Below are positions 1 through 8,189 of a stretch of DNA of 36,229 nucleotides, one piece after another. A program made the translations under genes and the position numbers. The notes under the pieces were generated by a model, which searched no databases, was not told the origin of the DNA, and worked only from the letters and a program-made list of their open reading frames with translations. The stretch covers positions 1 to 36,229 of the IMG/VR virus record IMGVR_UViG_3300045994_000199, one strand, 5' to 3'. The DNA is from a virus. Each line of letters starts with the position of its first letter. Position 1 is the stretch's first letter.

Positions 1-69
1 CTCATCGCGAGATTTTTTCCTTCCAACAGATTATTTTGCCATAATTAATCAATAAACAATCAATTCTCA

Positions 70-97
70 TTGACATAATCAATAAGTAGTGTATTAT
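70..97 (+). promoter_or_regulatory. Sigma70-like promoter before the packaging genes
   Basis: A consensus -35 box TTGACA (70-75) is followed by a 16-base spacer and a -10 box TATTAT (92-97), five of six consensus bases. The expected start point is about 104-105, at the ATG of the HNH gene, so that message would be leaderless or nearly so. It would also serve the terminase genes downstream. Inferred from sequence only. Confidence 0.6.
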
Positions 98-104
98 TGC
101 ATTC

Positions 105-407
105 ATGGAACCGCTGAAATCAATAATATCAAAAGTTAAACAAATTGACCTTCGTCGGGGCGAACCTGTTGCTGCTGCACGTATAACTGGTTGGAAATTA
201 ACAAAAATTCGCGAACGGATAATCTTGAGGGATGGTGCAGCCTGCCGGAAATGTGGCAAGATGGTTGGAAGGTTGGAAGTTGATCATATAGTCCCCTTAC
301 ATTTGGGAGGCATCGAGGATTCTGATGCGAACCGCCAACTCCTATGTACAGATTGCCATCGCGCGAAAACAGAACTTGAGGGTAAGGCTCGCAATATTCT
401 TTATTAA
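105..407 (+). CDS. HNH endonuclease next to terminase
   Basis: This 100-residue protein carries a complete HNH nuclease domain. Cys47 and Cys50 (CRKC) and Cys81 and Cys84 (CTDC) form the likely zinc knuckle, and Asp60-His61, His66, Asn76 and His85 form the beta-beta-alpha metal finger. HNH proteins directly upstream of the terminase genes are common in HK97-like phages, where they assist terminase-dependent genome cleavage and packaging; that role is inferred here from position. The gene lies 11 bases ahead of the small terminase. No Shine-Dalgarno sequence precedes ATG 105, and the promoter at 70-97 would begin transcription at about the start codon, so either the message is leaderless or translation starts further in. 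The N-terminal 45 residues are basic and may contact DNA. Confidence 0.85.
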   Translation: MEPLKSIISKVKQIDLRRGEPVAAARITGWKLTKIRERIILRDGAACRKCGKMVGRLEVDHIVPLHLGGIEDSDANRQLLCTDCHRAKTELEGKARNILY

Positions 408-418
408 AGAGATGTAAT

Positions 419-895
419 ATGGCTAAGGGTGGATATCGTGCTGGGGCTGGTCGTCCGAAGGGGACCAAAGAAACAAAGCCGCGCAGAAATAAAGTGGTTC
501 GTCAAATTGATGATGAAAATATCAAGCGGATGCTGGCGTTAGGTCTTGAAGCCAAGACAACCCTATACCAAGAATTCATTGATAGAGTAAAAAAGGGTGA
601 AACGCTATCTATTGTTGAAAAAAGGATGATGGAGGGGATTGGCAAGGCATTAGTTGATGAGCTGGATGCTAACCGGATGAAGGCCGAACCGGAAAACCTC
701 GGTGCTGATGAATTCCTAAAGGGTGTATGGAACAATCCGATGGTAGATATTTCCCTGAGGATTAGGGCTGCGGAGGTAGTGTTCCGTTCTACTGCTGACA
801 CTAAGGGGAAGAAGGAAATTAAAGAGGACCGCGCCAAGAGCGCTGGGCTTGGTAAATTTTCCCCAGGACGTGCGCCATTAATTATGGTGAAGTAG
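419..895 (+). CDS. terS: Terminase small subunit
   Basis: This 158-residue protein opens with a glycine-rich basic segment (residues 4-16, GGYRAGAGRPKGT), typical of small terminases and related DNA-binding phage proteins. The remainder is largely helical and charged. Small terminases assemble as rings that recognise the packaging site and regulate the large subunit's ATPase. Position supports the call: its stop codon (893-895) is followed directly by the large terminase ATG at 896. The start at 419 gives the usual family length. The assignment rests on the N-terminal motif, size and synteny; no catalytic signature exists in this family. Confidence 0.75.
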   Translation: MAKGGYRAGAGRPKGTKETKPRRNKVVRQIDDENIKRMLALGLEAKTTLYQEFIDRVKKGETLSIVEKRMMEGIGKALVDELDANRMKAEPENLGADEFLKGVWNNPMVDISLRIRAAEVVFRSTADTKGKKEIKEDRAKSAGLGKFSPGRAPLIMVK

Positions 896-2614
896 ATGGA
901 GTATTCAACAGGTTGTCTTGACTGGGAGCGTCGTATCGTGGCAGGGGAGTCCTTAATCACATTCCCCCCGTTGTTTCCAGCAGAGGCTGCTCATGGGTTG
1001 GCTATTTTCAAAGAACTTCGCCTGAGAGATGTTCCCGGTTGCCCTACTTATGGCCAAGTAGGTCGCAAATGGCAATTTGATTTTGTATCGTCTATCTTTG
1101 GTTCGTGTGACCCTGTTACAAATCGTCGTCTAATTAGAGAATTCTTCCTTTGTGTTGCCAAAAAGAATGATAAGTCGGGGAGTGCAGCGGGAATTATGAT
1201 GACCGCACTATTGGAAAATGTAAGGGAAGCCGCTGAATTTCTTATCATCGCCCCAACAATTGAAGTGGCTAATAATTCATTTTTCCCTGCTCGCAACATG
1301 ATTAAGTCTGACCCAGAACTTGCCGATCTGCTTAAACCTCAAGATCATATTCGGCAGATTACTCACATGGTTACAGGTGCCACATTAAAAGTAGTAGCTG
1401 CTGATAGCGATACAGTAAGTGGAATCAAGGGTACTGGTGTATTGATCGAGGAGCTTTGGGCTTTTGGCAAGAAGCCACAAGCTGCGAACATGCTTATTGA
1501 GGCAACTGGTGGATTGGCAGCAAGGACAGAGGGGTTTGTAATCTATCTTACTACCCATGCAGATGAAGCTCCTGCTGGGGTGTTTAGGGATAAGCTAACC
1601 TATGCCAGAGAAGTGCGTGACGGTAAAATAGAGAATAACCAATTCCTCCCTATTCTTTACGAGTTTCCCGGCGATATGATTAAAGAAAAGAGGTATTTGG
1701 ATAAGAAATATTTTTATATCAGTAATCCAAATTTGGGGGCCTCGGTTGATGAAGAGTTTATAATAACAAAACTAAAACAGGCACAAGATACCAACGAGGA
1801 AGAAGTCCAGAAGTTTATCGCCAAGCACCTCAACGTCGAGATGGGTCTATCGCTCAAATCTGCAAGGTGGGCGGGTGCTGACTTCTGGGAGGATGCTGGT
1901 GGCGATGTAACCTTAGACTCCATCCTCGAACGGTGCGAGGTGGTTGAGATAGGCATCGACGGCGGCGGGTTGGACGATTTATTAGGATTGGCAGTTTTAG
2001 GCCGGGAATCGGGTAACGGTAATTGGCTGCTCTGGATACACGCATGGTGCCACAAGATAGCATTGGAACGCCGGAAGTCCGAAGCACCCAAGTACCGCGA
2101 TTTCGAGAAGGATGGCGACTTATTCATTATGGAGATGACCGAGGAAGGCATCAAGGAAGTCGGTGATATTGTAAGAAAGGTTGAGGCATCTGGATTGCTT
2201 GATAGAATTGGTGTTGACCCATCTGGCATTGGGCTGATTGCTGATGAACTGGAAGCCGGGGATGAGCAAGGCAACGGAAAAATAGAACATGACCGCATAG
2301 TAGGAATCCCCCAAGGCTGGCGGCTAAATGGTGCTATTAAGACAATGGAAGTCAAGGTAGCGGGCAAGAGTATCATCCACGGGAATCAGAAACTAATGGC
2401 ATGGTGCGTGGGGAATGCGAGGGTTGAACCACGGGGGAATGCTATATCAATCACCAAGCAAGCAAGTGGAACTGGCAAGATAGACCCGGTTATGGCTTCG
2501 CTGAACACGGTGGCTTTGATGGCTATGGGGCCTGAGTCGAAGAATAGTAGATCCCAATTTACCGGCCAATCTGAAGCAGAAATGTTAGCAGGAATGGCGA
2601 TAGGAAGGATGTAA
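896..2614 (+). CDS. terL: Terminase large subunit (Terminase_1 type)
   Basis: This 572-residue protein is the DNA-packaging motor and headful or cos nuclease. The ATPase part shows a degenerate Walker A (residues 88-94, AKKNDKS), a Walker B with acidic pair Glu185-Glu186 in VLIEELWAF, and a coupling motif LTTHAD (218-223). The C-terminal RNase H-like nuclease shows Asp355 in IGIDGGG, Asp441 in IGVDPSG and Asp530 in KIDPVMAS, the expected metal-binding acids. Length matches full members of the family. It begins directly after the small terminase stop without an obvious Shine-Dalgarno sequence, so translational coupling is likely. The motor docks on the portal encoded 1.2 kb downstream. Confidence 0.95.
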   Translation: MEYSTGCLDWERRIVAGESLITFPPLFPAEAAHGLAIFKELRLRDVPGCPTYGQVGRKWQFDFVSSIFGSCDPVTNRRLIREFFLCVAKKNDKSGSAAGIMMTALLENVREAAEFLIIAPTIEVANNSFFPARNMIKSDPELADLLKPQDHIRQITHMVTGATLKVVAADSDTVSGIKGTGVLIEELWAFGKKPQAANMLIEATGGLAARTEGFVIYLTTHADEAPAGVFRDKLTYAREVRDGKIENNQFLPILYEFPGDMIKEKRYLDKKYFYISNPNLGASVDEEFIITKLKQAQDTNEEEVQKFIAKHLNVEMGLSLKSARWAGADFWEDAGGDVTLDSILERCEVVEIGIDGGGLDDLLGLAVLGRESGNGNWLLWIHAWCHKIALERRKSEAPKYRDFEKDGDLFIMEMTEEGIKEVGDIVRKVEASGLLDRIGVDPSGIGLIADELEAGDEQGNGKIEHDRIVGIPQGWRLNGAIKTMEVKVAGKSIIHGNQKLMAWCVGNARVEPRGNAISITKQASGTGKIDPVMASLNTVALMAMGPESKNSRSQFTGQSEAEMLAGMAIGRM

Positions 2615-2630
2615 GGCAACAATTTAACCA

Positions 2631-2650
2631 AAAATTTAACCAAAAAGGAG
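2631..2650 (+). repeat. Duplicated gene leader, copy 1
   Basis: Twenty bases ending in the Shine-Dalgarno AAGGAG are identical to 6057-6076 in front of the capsid gene. In this copy the ATTTAACCAAAAA part is also present in tandem (from about 2621). A shorter version of the ribosome-site end recurs before 7465. It may be a shared translation enhancer or a trace of recombination at gene borders. Confidence 0.7.
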
Positions 2651-2658
2651 AATAAATC

Positions 2659-2913
2659 ATGGGAGAAGCAACGCGACGTAACAATTTAAGCCAGTTTCCG
2701 AACCAGCATCATGCACCGCAACCTCAGCAGATTCAAGTTGACCTGAAAGACGCCACGCCGAAATTATGCTCATGTGGATGTGCTATTTTTCAACTGGGGA
2801 TTATGTGCTACACTATTTCAGCTATCATCTCACCTACCGGGCAAGAACTATTGGCACAACAGCCCGTTATTGTGTGTATGGAGTGTAAAAAGGTGATGGA
2901 AATAGGGAAATAA
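2659..2913 (+). CDS. Small cysteine-rich phage protein
   Basis: This 84-residue protein of unknown function starts at an ATG 8 bases after a strong AAGGAG. Its first 30 residues are rich in Gln, His and Pro and probably disordered. The second half carries CSCGC (about residues 37-41), a later Cys, and CMEC near the end, which together could bind a zinc ion. The pattern resembles small phage proteins found between terminase and portal, but I cannot name a family. Its leader shares 20 bases with the capsid gene leader, suggesting similar late, strong translation. No membrane segment or enzymatic motif is visible. Confidence 0.65.
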   Translation: MGEATRRNNLSQFPNQHHAPQPQQIQVDLKDATPKLCSCGCAIFQLGIMCYTISAIISPTGQELLAQQPVIVCMECKKVMEIGK

Positions 2914-2923
2914 GGGAGGTATT

Positions 2924-3238
2924 ATGCACTGGTTGAAAGAATTGTACACCTTAATTACTGATAAACCAATATCGGAAAAAGAGATAGGTGAAATCATTAG
3001 TAAGGTGATAGAAGAATATAAAAAACGACCACGAGTATTTTGTAAAGACTGTATCAATATCTGTAAACCAGCAGGTGCACCGTATGAACCTCATCCTGAA
3101 TCAATTTGCTTAACTGGTGGCACTATAAATTACATAACTGGCGAAACTGAACATTGGCTGTGTAAATATCAAAATAGTGAAGGATTATGTCAATACTATA
3201 CTGTTAAAAATAACAATGATTACCCAAAAGGAGAGTAA
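2924..3238 (+). CDS. Cysteine-rich hypothetical protein
   Basis: This 104-residue protein has an ATG preceded by GGGAGG. The N-terminal third is helical and charged. The C-terminal two thirds contain CKDC and further cysteines (ICK, ICLTGG, WLCKY, LCQYY), with a spacing that suggests a small zinc-binding fold with an ITGE turn. Comparable cysteine-patterned proteins of unknown function occur in many environmental phages. It stands in a run of three small genes between terminase and portal whose intergenic gaps are only a few bases. No function can be assigned. Confidence 0.65.
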   Translation: MHWLKELYTLITDKPISEKEIGEIISKVIEEYKKRPRVFCKDCINICKPAGAPYEPHPESICLTGGTINYITGETEHWLCKYQNSEGLCQYYTVKNNNDYPKGE

Positions 3239-3240
3239 AA

Positions 3241-3429
3241 GTGAATCAATGGCTTTGTAACAAAGATTTTGAAAATCAAGAAAGGTTATATGGAAAATCA
3301 TTTGAAATTAAATTGATTCAGAATTTATTTGACATTCCGTGCTTAGTTTGTGGAAAACATGCAGATTGCTTAGTGTCTGGTATTCCAGAATTATTAGGTA
3401 AACCGTTAATTTATGAAAAAGGAGAGTAA
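3241..3429 (+). CDS. Small hypothetical protein, GTG start
   Basis: This 62-residue ORF begins at GTG 3241, 8 bases after AAAGGAGAG. It contains CLVC at about residues 34-37 and a further nearby cysteine, a possible metal knuckle, and otherwise shows no recognised motif. It is AT-rich like the preceding gene. Its last codons contain the Shine-Dalgarno sequence of the next gene, so the two are likely translationally coupled. The GTG start is chosen because of the strong upstream ribosome site and the two-base gap to the previous stop. Confidence 0.55.
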   Translation: MNQWLCNKDFENQERLYGKSFEIKLIQNLFDIPCLVCGKHADCLVSGIPELLGKPLIYEKGE

Positions 3430-3430
3430 A

Positions 3431-3709
3431 ATGGCATTAAAATCACCAGCAATACCAGTATTATCACCACCTAATCCAGAAATTGTACCTGTTACTGATC
3501 CTCCTGTGGCCGACCTCCCCACCAAGAACCTGCTTCGTGTATCCGAGGCCGCGCAATATTTTGGAGTTCACGAACGTACCATTCGCCTTTGGATTGAGCA
3601 TGGGCATTTAATCGCGGAAGGCCCAAAGTTTAGTACAGTATTTATCAGTCGAGAGAGTATTAAGAATTTTAGGTTAATGAAACGGAGGGTGGTGGACGAT
3701 ATTGCATAA
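3431..3709 (+). CDS. MerR/excisionase-like helix-turn-helix protein
   Basis: This 92-residue protein has a proline-rich N-terminus (to about residue 33) followed by a winged helix-turn-helix of the MerR/HTH_17 type: LLRVSEAAQYFGVHERTIRL, then WIEHGHLIAEGP. Such domains occur in excisionases, Cox-type regulators and phage transcription factors. The frame stays open upstream to 3413, but ATG 3431 follows an AAAGGAGAG ribosome site and is preferred. It sits between the terminase and portal genes, an unusual place for an excisionase, so a DNA-binding role in packaging or late transcription is equally possible. The proline-rich arm is atypical for excisionases. Confidence 0.7.
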   Translation: MALKSPAIPVLSPPNPEIVPVTDPPVADLPTKNLLRVSEAAQYFGVHERTIRLWIEHGHLIAEGPKFSTVFISRESIKNFRLMKRRVVDDIA

Positions 3710-3791
3710 TTATATCAAATTTAGCAACATTTAGCCAACTATCTAATATGTTTACAATTTTAACCTTGTAATTTTATCCTTTTTACCTTTA

Positions 3792-3839
3792 CAATCAAGC
3801 CACTATTTATGCACCCCTATGTCAAAGGTGGCTTAATTG
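3792..3839 (+). promoter_or_regulatory. Hairpin covering portal ribosome site and start codon
   Basis: The arm 3792-3803 pairs with 3828-3839 in 11 of 12 positions (one C/A mismatch), around a 24-base loop. The 3' arm includes part of the Shine-Dalgarno AAAGGTGG (3824-3831) and the TTG start (3837-3839). Folding would hide the portal start, which suggests translational control. The rest of the gap from 3710 is AT-rich and shows nothing else clear. Confidence 0.45.
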
Positions 3840-5153
3840 CAACTATTTCCCACATTCTCCAAGCTAAAATCTCTATTATCGCGTGATATTTTTAACCTTT
3901 CGTTATCAGATGCGAAAAGTTGGAACCCTTTACTTTGGAATTTAGCCGGTTCGCAATCAGTATCTGGTGAGTCAGTAACCGAATCCTCTGCACTTACTTA
4001 CTCGGCTGTGTATGACGCTGTTGGCCAAATATCCGCTACCATATCCACCTTACCACTTCATTTACTCCGGTCTGACAAGAACAAGACCATCCAAGCAGAA
4101 GAAAAACGCCTATACCGTGTCATGCACAGTGAATTCAACAAGTATATGACCGCACAGATAGGCCGTGAAGTGCTCGCAGTTCATGCCCTAACTTGGGGCA
4201 ATGCCTATGCCGAAAAGGTTTACAACGGCTATGGCGAAATAGTTGAACTATGGCCGATTACCCCCAATCGTGTTCGCATGGACATGAAGGATGGTGAGTT
4301 AATCTACTATGTTCGAGTTGGTAGTGAAGATATCCCGCTGTCCCGTGCTCAAGTTCTCCATATTCCCGGTTTAGGATTCGATGGATTTCAAGGCTACTCA
4401 GTAATCTCGATGGCACGTAAATCCATCGGGCTTGGCATGGCATTAGAAACATTTGGTGCTATGTATTTCGGCAATGGCACCCATCCTGGAACGATAGTTT
4501 CACACCCTTTAAAACTTGACCCCATTACCAAATCAAATCTTCAGAATACTCTCACACAAGCCTATTCGGGGCTTGGTCAATCACACCGGCTTATGTTGCT
4601 TGAAGAGGGGATGAAGATAGAAAATATAAGTGTGCATCCTAATGACTCTCAGTTTCTTGAAAGCAAAACATGGCAAGTATCTGATATAGCAAGATGGTTC
4701 CATATACCAGTCCATAAGTTAAAAAATCTTGAACGTGCGACTAATAACAATATCGAATCTGAACAGGCATCTTACTACATCGATTGTATATTGCCTTGGT
4801 TGATTAGGATGGAACAATGCTTTGATATGCAGCTTTTGTCCGAACCTGAAAAGTGGAAGCAGAAACTCTATTTTAGGCATAATGTAGATGGATTACTTCG
4901 TGCCAATACTACCGACCGTGCTAATTACTACAAAATCATGAGTGGAATTGGTGGGTTAACGATAAATGACATTAGAAACAAGGAGGGCTTCGATCCTTTC
5001 CTTGACCCTTACGCCGACGAACCATTTATAGCAATTAACAATATGATTCCATTAAGTAAAGTAGATGAATGGTTGGCTAATCAAGCTAAATCAGCACAGC
5101 CATCTCCATCTTCCCCATCCGCATCAAATGCACCAAAGGAGGCGATCCCATGA
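3837..5153 (+). CDS. Portal protein (HK97 gp3 / phage_portal type)
   Basis: This 438-residue protein forms the dodecameric ring at the capsid vertex through which DNA is packaged and released. Typical features are an N-terminal SALTYSAVYDAVGQISATIS segment, LPLHL, a conserved core around WGNAYAEK and LWPITPNRVRM, a VLHIPGLGFDGFQGYSVI segment, and a C-terminal region rich in Pro, Ser and Ala. An in-frame TAA lies directly before codon 3837, so the first possible start is TTG 3837, preceded by AAAGGTGG at good spacing. The rare start and the hairpin over it suggest low or controlled expression, as expected for a protein needed in only 12 copies. Its stop overlaps the protease ATG (ATGA at 5150). 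Confidence 0.92.
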   Translation: MQLFPTFSKLKSLLSRDIFNLSLSDAKSWNPLLWNLAGSQSVSGESVTESSALTYSAVYDAVGQISATISTLPLHLLRSDKNKTIQAEEKRLYRVMHSEFNKYMTAQIGREVLAVHALTWGNAYAEKVYNGYGEIVELWPITPNRVRMDMKDGELIYYVRVGSEDIPLSRAQVLHIPGLGFDGFQGYSVISMARKSIGLGMALETFGAMYFGNGTHPGTIVSHPLKLDPITKSNLQNTLTQAYSGLGQSHRLMLLEEGMKIENISVHPNDSQFLESKTWQVSDIARWFHIPVHKLKNLERATNNNIESEQASYYIDCILPWLIRMEQCFDMQLLSEPEKWKQKLYFRHNVDGLLRANTTDRANYYKIMSGIGGLTINDIRNKEGFDPFLDPYADEPFIAINNMIPLSKVDEWLANQAKSAQPSPSSPSASNAPKEAIP

Positions 5154-6058
5154 AAAAGTGGTTTAATATCGTGAATAAATCCGATGTAAGTGAAATCTGG
5201 ATATACGAACAAATTGGTGAGGATTTCTGGTCTGGAGGTGGGATTACTGCTAAGTCATTCCAAAAGGAGTTGGCAGCCATCAAATCACCGCAGATCGACC
5301 TCCATATCAATAGTCCGGGCGGAGAAGTGTTCGATGGGATCACGATCTATAATTTGATCAAGCAGCACCCGGCCAATGTCACCACCTATATCGACGGTTT
5401 AGCTGCTTCAATCGCCTCCGTAATCGCTATGGCAGGCAATGAAATCTATATGGCCGAGAACGCTCTCATGATGATTCACAACCCTTGGGGCATGGCAATG
5501 GGTGATTCTGAAGAAATGCGAAAGACTGCCGATGTCCTTGATAAAGTTTGCGATTCCATTTGTCTTACCTACATGGACAAGACCAAGAAGAAAAAAGAAG
5601 AAATAATGCCGATGATGAGCGTAGAAACCTGGATGTCGGCAGAGGAAGCAATGGATATGGGATTTATTGATGATATGACCGATTCAATGGATCTTGCGGC
5701 ATGTGCCAAATTTATCCCCATTATGTCCAAGGCTAAATTCAAAAACATACCAGAAACATTAAAAGAACACAAACCAGTACCTACCGCTACCGACTTAGAG
5801 CGTGTCCTCCGCGATGCTGGATGCAGCAATAAGCAGGCGAAGGTGGTGTTGTCTAAGGGATTTGCAGAGGCTTTTCGTGATGTTGATCCAATTGCACCCC
5901 CTGAAACAATTCTACCTACAGAAGAGCTTCCTCGTGAGGTCGAAGTTCCTGTGCTCGTAGCAGCAGTTGAGAAAGTAGTTGAACCTGTACCTAAGAAAAA
6001 GGACCGGATTGCTGACCTATTATGTAGAGCAGAAAGGTTAGCGCCAACAACAACTTAA
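5150..6058 (+). CDS. ClpP-like prohead protease
   Basis: This 302-residue serine protease matures the prohead by cutting scaffold and capsid delta domains. The ClpP/S14 fold is clear: NSPGGEVFDG (54-63), nucleophile Ser87 in GLAASIAS, and catalytic His110 in MMIHNPWG. A C-terminal extension (about 195-302) contains DLERVLRDAGCSNKQAK, a motif common at the end of phage prohead proteases, then a proline- and glutamate-rich tail that may act as scaffold. Its start overlaps the portal stop (ATGA) and it is followed by the capsid gene, the standard order. The third catalytic residue is not certain by eye. Confidence 0.93.
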   Translation: MKKWFNIVNKSDVSEIWIYEQIGEDFWSGGGITAKSFQKELAAIKSPQIDLHINSPGGEVFDGITIYNLIKQHPANVTTYIDGLAASIASVIAMAGNEIYMAENALMMIHNPWGMAMGDSEEMRKTADVLDKVCDSICLTYMDKTKKKKEEIMPMMSVETWMSAEEAMDMGFIDDMTDSMDLAACAKFIPIMSKAKFKNIPETLKEHKPVPTATDLERVLRDAGCSNKQAKVVLSKGFAEAFRDVDPIAPPETILPTEELPREVEVPVLVAAVEKVVEPVPKKKDRIADLLCRAERLAPTTT

Positions 6059-6076
6059 AATTTAACCAAAAAGGAG
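6057..6076 (+). repeat. Duplicated gene leader, copy 2
   Basis: These 20 bases ahead of the capsid ATG are identical to 2631-2650 and end in the Shine-Dalgarno AAGGAG. Confidence 0.7.
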
Positions 6077-6084
6077 TAATAGTC

Positions 6085-7395
6085 ATGAAAACCGTACCCC
6101 AGTATAAAGAAGACATTAAATCTTTGATGAAGAAAGCAGCGGATATGGACGCACAGGCCGTAACCGAAAACCGTGATCCTAACGAAAGCGAAATCACGCT
6201 TAAGAATGAAATATTCGACACCGTTGATGAGTTGAACAAGACTGTTAAAACTCTCGAACGGCAGGAAAGAGTGGCAACCTCATTAGAAGCCTCCGTTGGC
6301 AGTACTACTATGCTTCGTACCACTACCACTGAACCTTCCAACCATGATAAGAAAAACAAGTTTCAGTCCCTTGGTCAGCAGATGGTGGCGGTAGTCAATG
6401 CCGGTCGGCCTGGTGGTGGAGTTGACCCCCGTTTGTACAACGCCGCTGCATCCGGACTTAGTGAAACTGTACAGTCAGATGGCGGATTCCTTGTTCAGCA
6501 AGATTTCGTAAATGATCTGCTTCAGGGCATGATAACTAAGGCGGTTCTTGCTCCTAAGTGTCGCCAGCAACCCATTTCCGCTAACGCCAACTCCATTAAG
6601 ATTAACGGTGTGGATGAAACTTCCCGTGCAACCGGTTCCAGACAGGGTGGGATTCAGGCTTATTGGGCGGATGAAGCCGAAGAGAAAACCAAGTCCAAGC
6701 CGAAGTTCCGTAAAATCGAACTGAATCTCCATAAGTTAATCGGCCTTTGCTATGCTACTGATGAACTGTTAGCCGATGCCGCTGCTTTGGAAGGATTTAT
6801 CCGAGCCGCATTCCCCGCTGAATTTGCATTTGTGGTTGATGATGCAATTCTCCGTGGTACAGGTGCAGGCCAACCGATGGGGATTTTGAACGCTGGTTGC
6901 TTAGTTACAGTTGCTAAAGAAGGTGGACAGGGTGCGGATACAATAGTGGCAGAAAATGTCATTAATATGTCCAGCCGCATATTCGCCAGTTCGTACCTCA
7001 ATGCTAACTGGTACGTTAACCAAATGTGCTTGCCGCAAATGTATAAAATGAGTCTGGCTGTAGGTTTGGGTGGACAATTGATTTATATGCCTGCCGGTGG
7101 TATTTCTGGTGCACCTTATGGTACTTTGCTTGGTCGTCCGGTTATTCCGATTGAGCAAGCAAGTGCTTTGGGTGATGTGGGAGATATAATGCTTGCGAAT
7201 CTTGATGGGTACATCTTGGCACAGAAAGGTGGCATCCAGGCAGACGTAAGTATCCATGTTCGTTTCGTTTTCGATGAATCTACGTTCCGGTTTGTGTATC
7301 GTGTCGATGGACAACCGGTGCGTGCTACTCCGTTAACTCCCTATAAGGGAAGCGCGGCAACTCAAAGCGATTTCGTCGTTTTGGCCGCCCGTTAA
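6085..7395 (+). CDS. Major capsid protein (HK97 gp5 family)
   Basis: This 436-residue protein builds the icosahedral shell. Residues 1-68 are helical, charged and predicted coiled coil, matching the delta domain that serves as internal scaffold and is removed by the protease; a Thr-rich linker follows. The core begins near residue 100, with SDGGFLVQQDF (131-141), a family hallmark, then GAGQPMGIL and LLGRPVIPIEQ typical of the A-domain and spine of HK97 folds. The cleavage site probably lies between residues 70 and 115 (inference). Its ATG is 8 bases after a strong AAGGAG in the duplicated leader, consistent with very high expression. Confidence 0.95.
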   Translation: MKTVPQYKEDIKSLMKKAADMDAQAVTENRDPNESEITLKNEIFDTVDELNKTVKTLERQERVATSLEASVGSTTMLRTTTTEPSNHDKKNKFQSLGQQMVAVVNAGRPGGGVDPRLYNAAASGLSETVQSDGGFLVQQDFVNDLLQGMITKAVLAPKCRQQPISANANSIKINGVDETSRATGSRQGGIQAYWADEAEEKTKSKPKFRKIELNLHKLIGLCYATDELLADAAALEGFIRAAFPAEFAFVVDDAILRGTGAGQPMGILNAGCLVTVAKEGGQGADTIVAENVINMSSRIFASSYLNANWYVNQMCLPQMYKMSLAVGLGGQLIYMPAGGISGAPYGTLLGRPVIPIEQASALGDVGDIMLANLDGYILAQKGGIQADVSIHVRFVFDESTFRFVYRVDGQPVRATPLTPYKGSAATQSDFVVLAAR

Positions 7396-7419
7396 TAGTT
7401 TATTTAGTCTCATAACCGG

Positions 7420-7436
7420 GGGGGGTGATCCTCCCC
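7420..7436 (+). other. GC hairpin after the capsid gene
   Basis: GGGGGG pairs with CTCCCC (one G-U) around a TGATC loop. There is no T tract after it, so it is more likely an mRNA-stabilising or partial stop structure than a full terminator. Confidence 0.35.
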
Positions 7437-7464
7437 ATAACAAGAACAAAAAAGGAGAATTATC

Positions 7465-7962
7465 ATGAAAGTTAAACTCGAAGATGTTCATTTCATTCCC
7501 AATGTTTACACCCCGATTGACATTGACACCTTGCAGGGTGCCAAAGCCCCGCTGGTTGTCCTGATGAGGAGTTTCGATCAGGCAATGGTTATCATTAATT
7601 GGGGCGTTCCGAAAGCTGCTGCGGTTGTTACCATTGAGTCGTGTGACGATGTGGTTCCTACCACTGCAACGGCGATCATGTTCCCGTATTATCGCTATGA
7701 AACCAGCTCTATCTTGGCGAATGGCGATGTGCATGGCGCGCGTACCTGGACGACCTCGGCTTCTGCGGGATTGATTCCGGTTGCAACCACAACCCCTGCT
7801 TGCTACATAATCGAAATCAAAGCGGCTATGTTGCTTGCCAATCATATCGGATTCCGGGTTTGTGTTGCTGATCCCGGTGCTGCTTCTGTTGGTTGTGTGA
7901 GCGTACTGTTGTCCGGTGGCCGGTTCCAGGATGCTAACCTGACCTCGATGGCGGTTATCTAA
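7465..7962 (+). CDS. Probable virion decoration protein
   Basis: This 165-residue protein follows the capsid gene and has a strong ribosome site (AAAAAAGGAG, 7 bases before ATG). It has no enzymatic motif and looks all-beta: alternating hydrophobic strands, VTIESCDD, then YIIEIKAAML and VSVLLSGGRFQD. Proteins with this general pattern and position occur in many HK97-like phages as abundant structural proteins coating or accompanying the capsid. That role is inferred from synteny and expression signals. I cannot assign a named family. Confidence 0.6.
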   Translation: MKVKLEDVHFIPNVYTPIDIDTLQGAKAPLVVLMRSFDQAMVIINWGVPKAAAVVTIESCDDVVPTTATAIMFPYYRYETSSILANGDVHGARTWTTSASAGLIPVATTTPACYIIEIKAAMLLANHIGFRVCVADPGAASVGCVSVLLSGGRFQDANLTSMAVI

Positions 7963-8021
7963 CCTTTAATATCATAGGGGAGTGCTTGTGACCGGCTCCC
8001 CGATTACGAAAGGAGTTCAAA

Positions 8022-8186
8022 ATGCTTAAAGAAGAGATAGAACAAGTTCGGCAGATTGTAAAAGAGGAAATCGCAGCGGCTATGGAGACAATTAAACCCA
8101 CGGCTAAAGTAAAAATTGAAACCCCTGAACCGGCAGTTGAGGAAGTCCATGCCGAAGCCCCTAAAAAGGGGATGAAGGAGAAATAA
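8022..8186 (+). CDS. Small coiled-coil protein
   Basis: This 54-residue ORF starts at ATG 8022 after AAAGGAG (spacing 7). The first 24 residues (MLKEEIEQVRQIVKEEIAAA and on) form an amphipathic, highly charged helix likely to oligomerise. The remainder is Pro-, Glu- and Lys-rich and probably disordered. It ends 3 bases before the next start and its last codons supply that gene's AAGGAG. It may be a small adaptor or scaffold between the capsid and decoration proteins; the function is unknown. Confidence 0.55.
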   Translation: MLKEEIEQVRQIVKEEIAAAMETIKPTAKVKIETPEPAVEEVHAEAPKKGMKEK

Positions 8187-8189
8187 ACC

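Noticed and set aside
3431-3709. Excisionase as proof of a prophage
   Set aside because: The helix-turn-helix is generic and no integrase or att site is in the window, so lysogeny is not supported by this gene alone.
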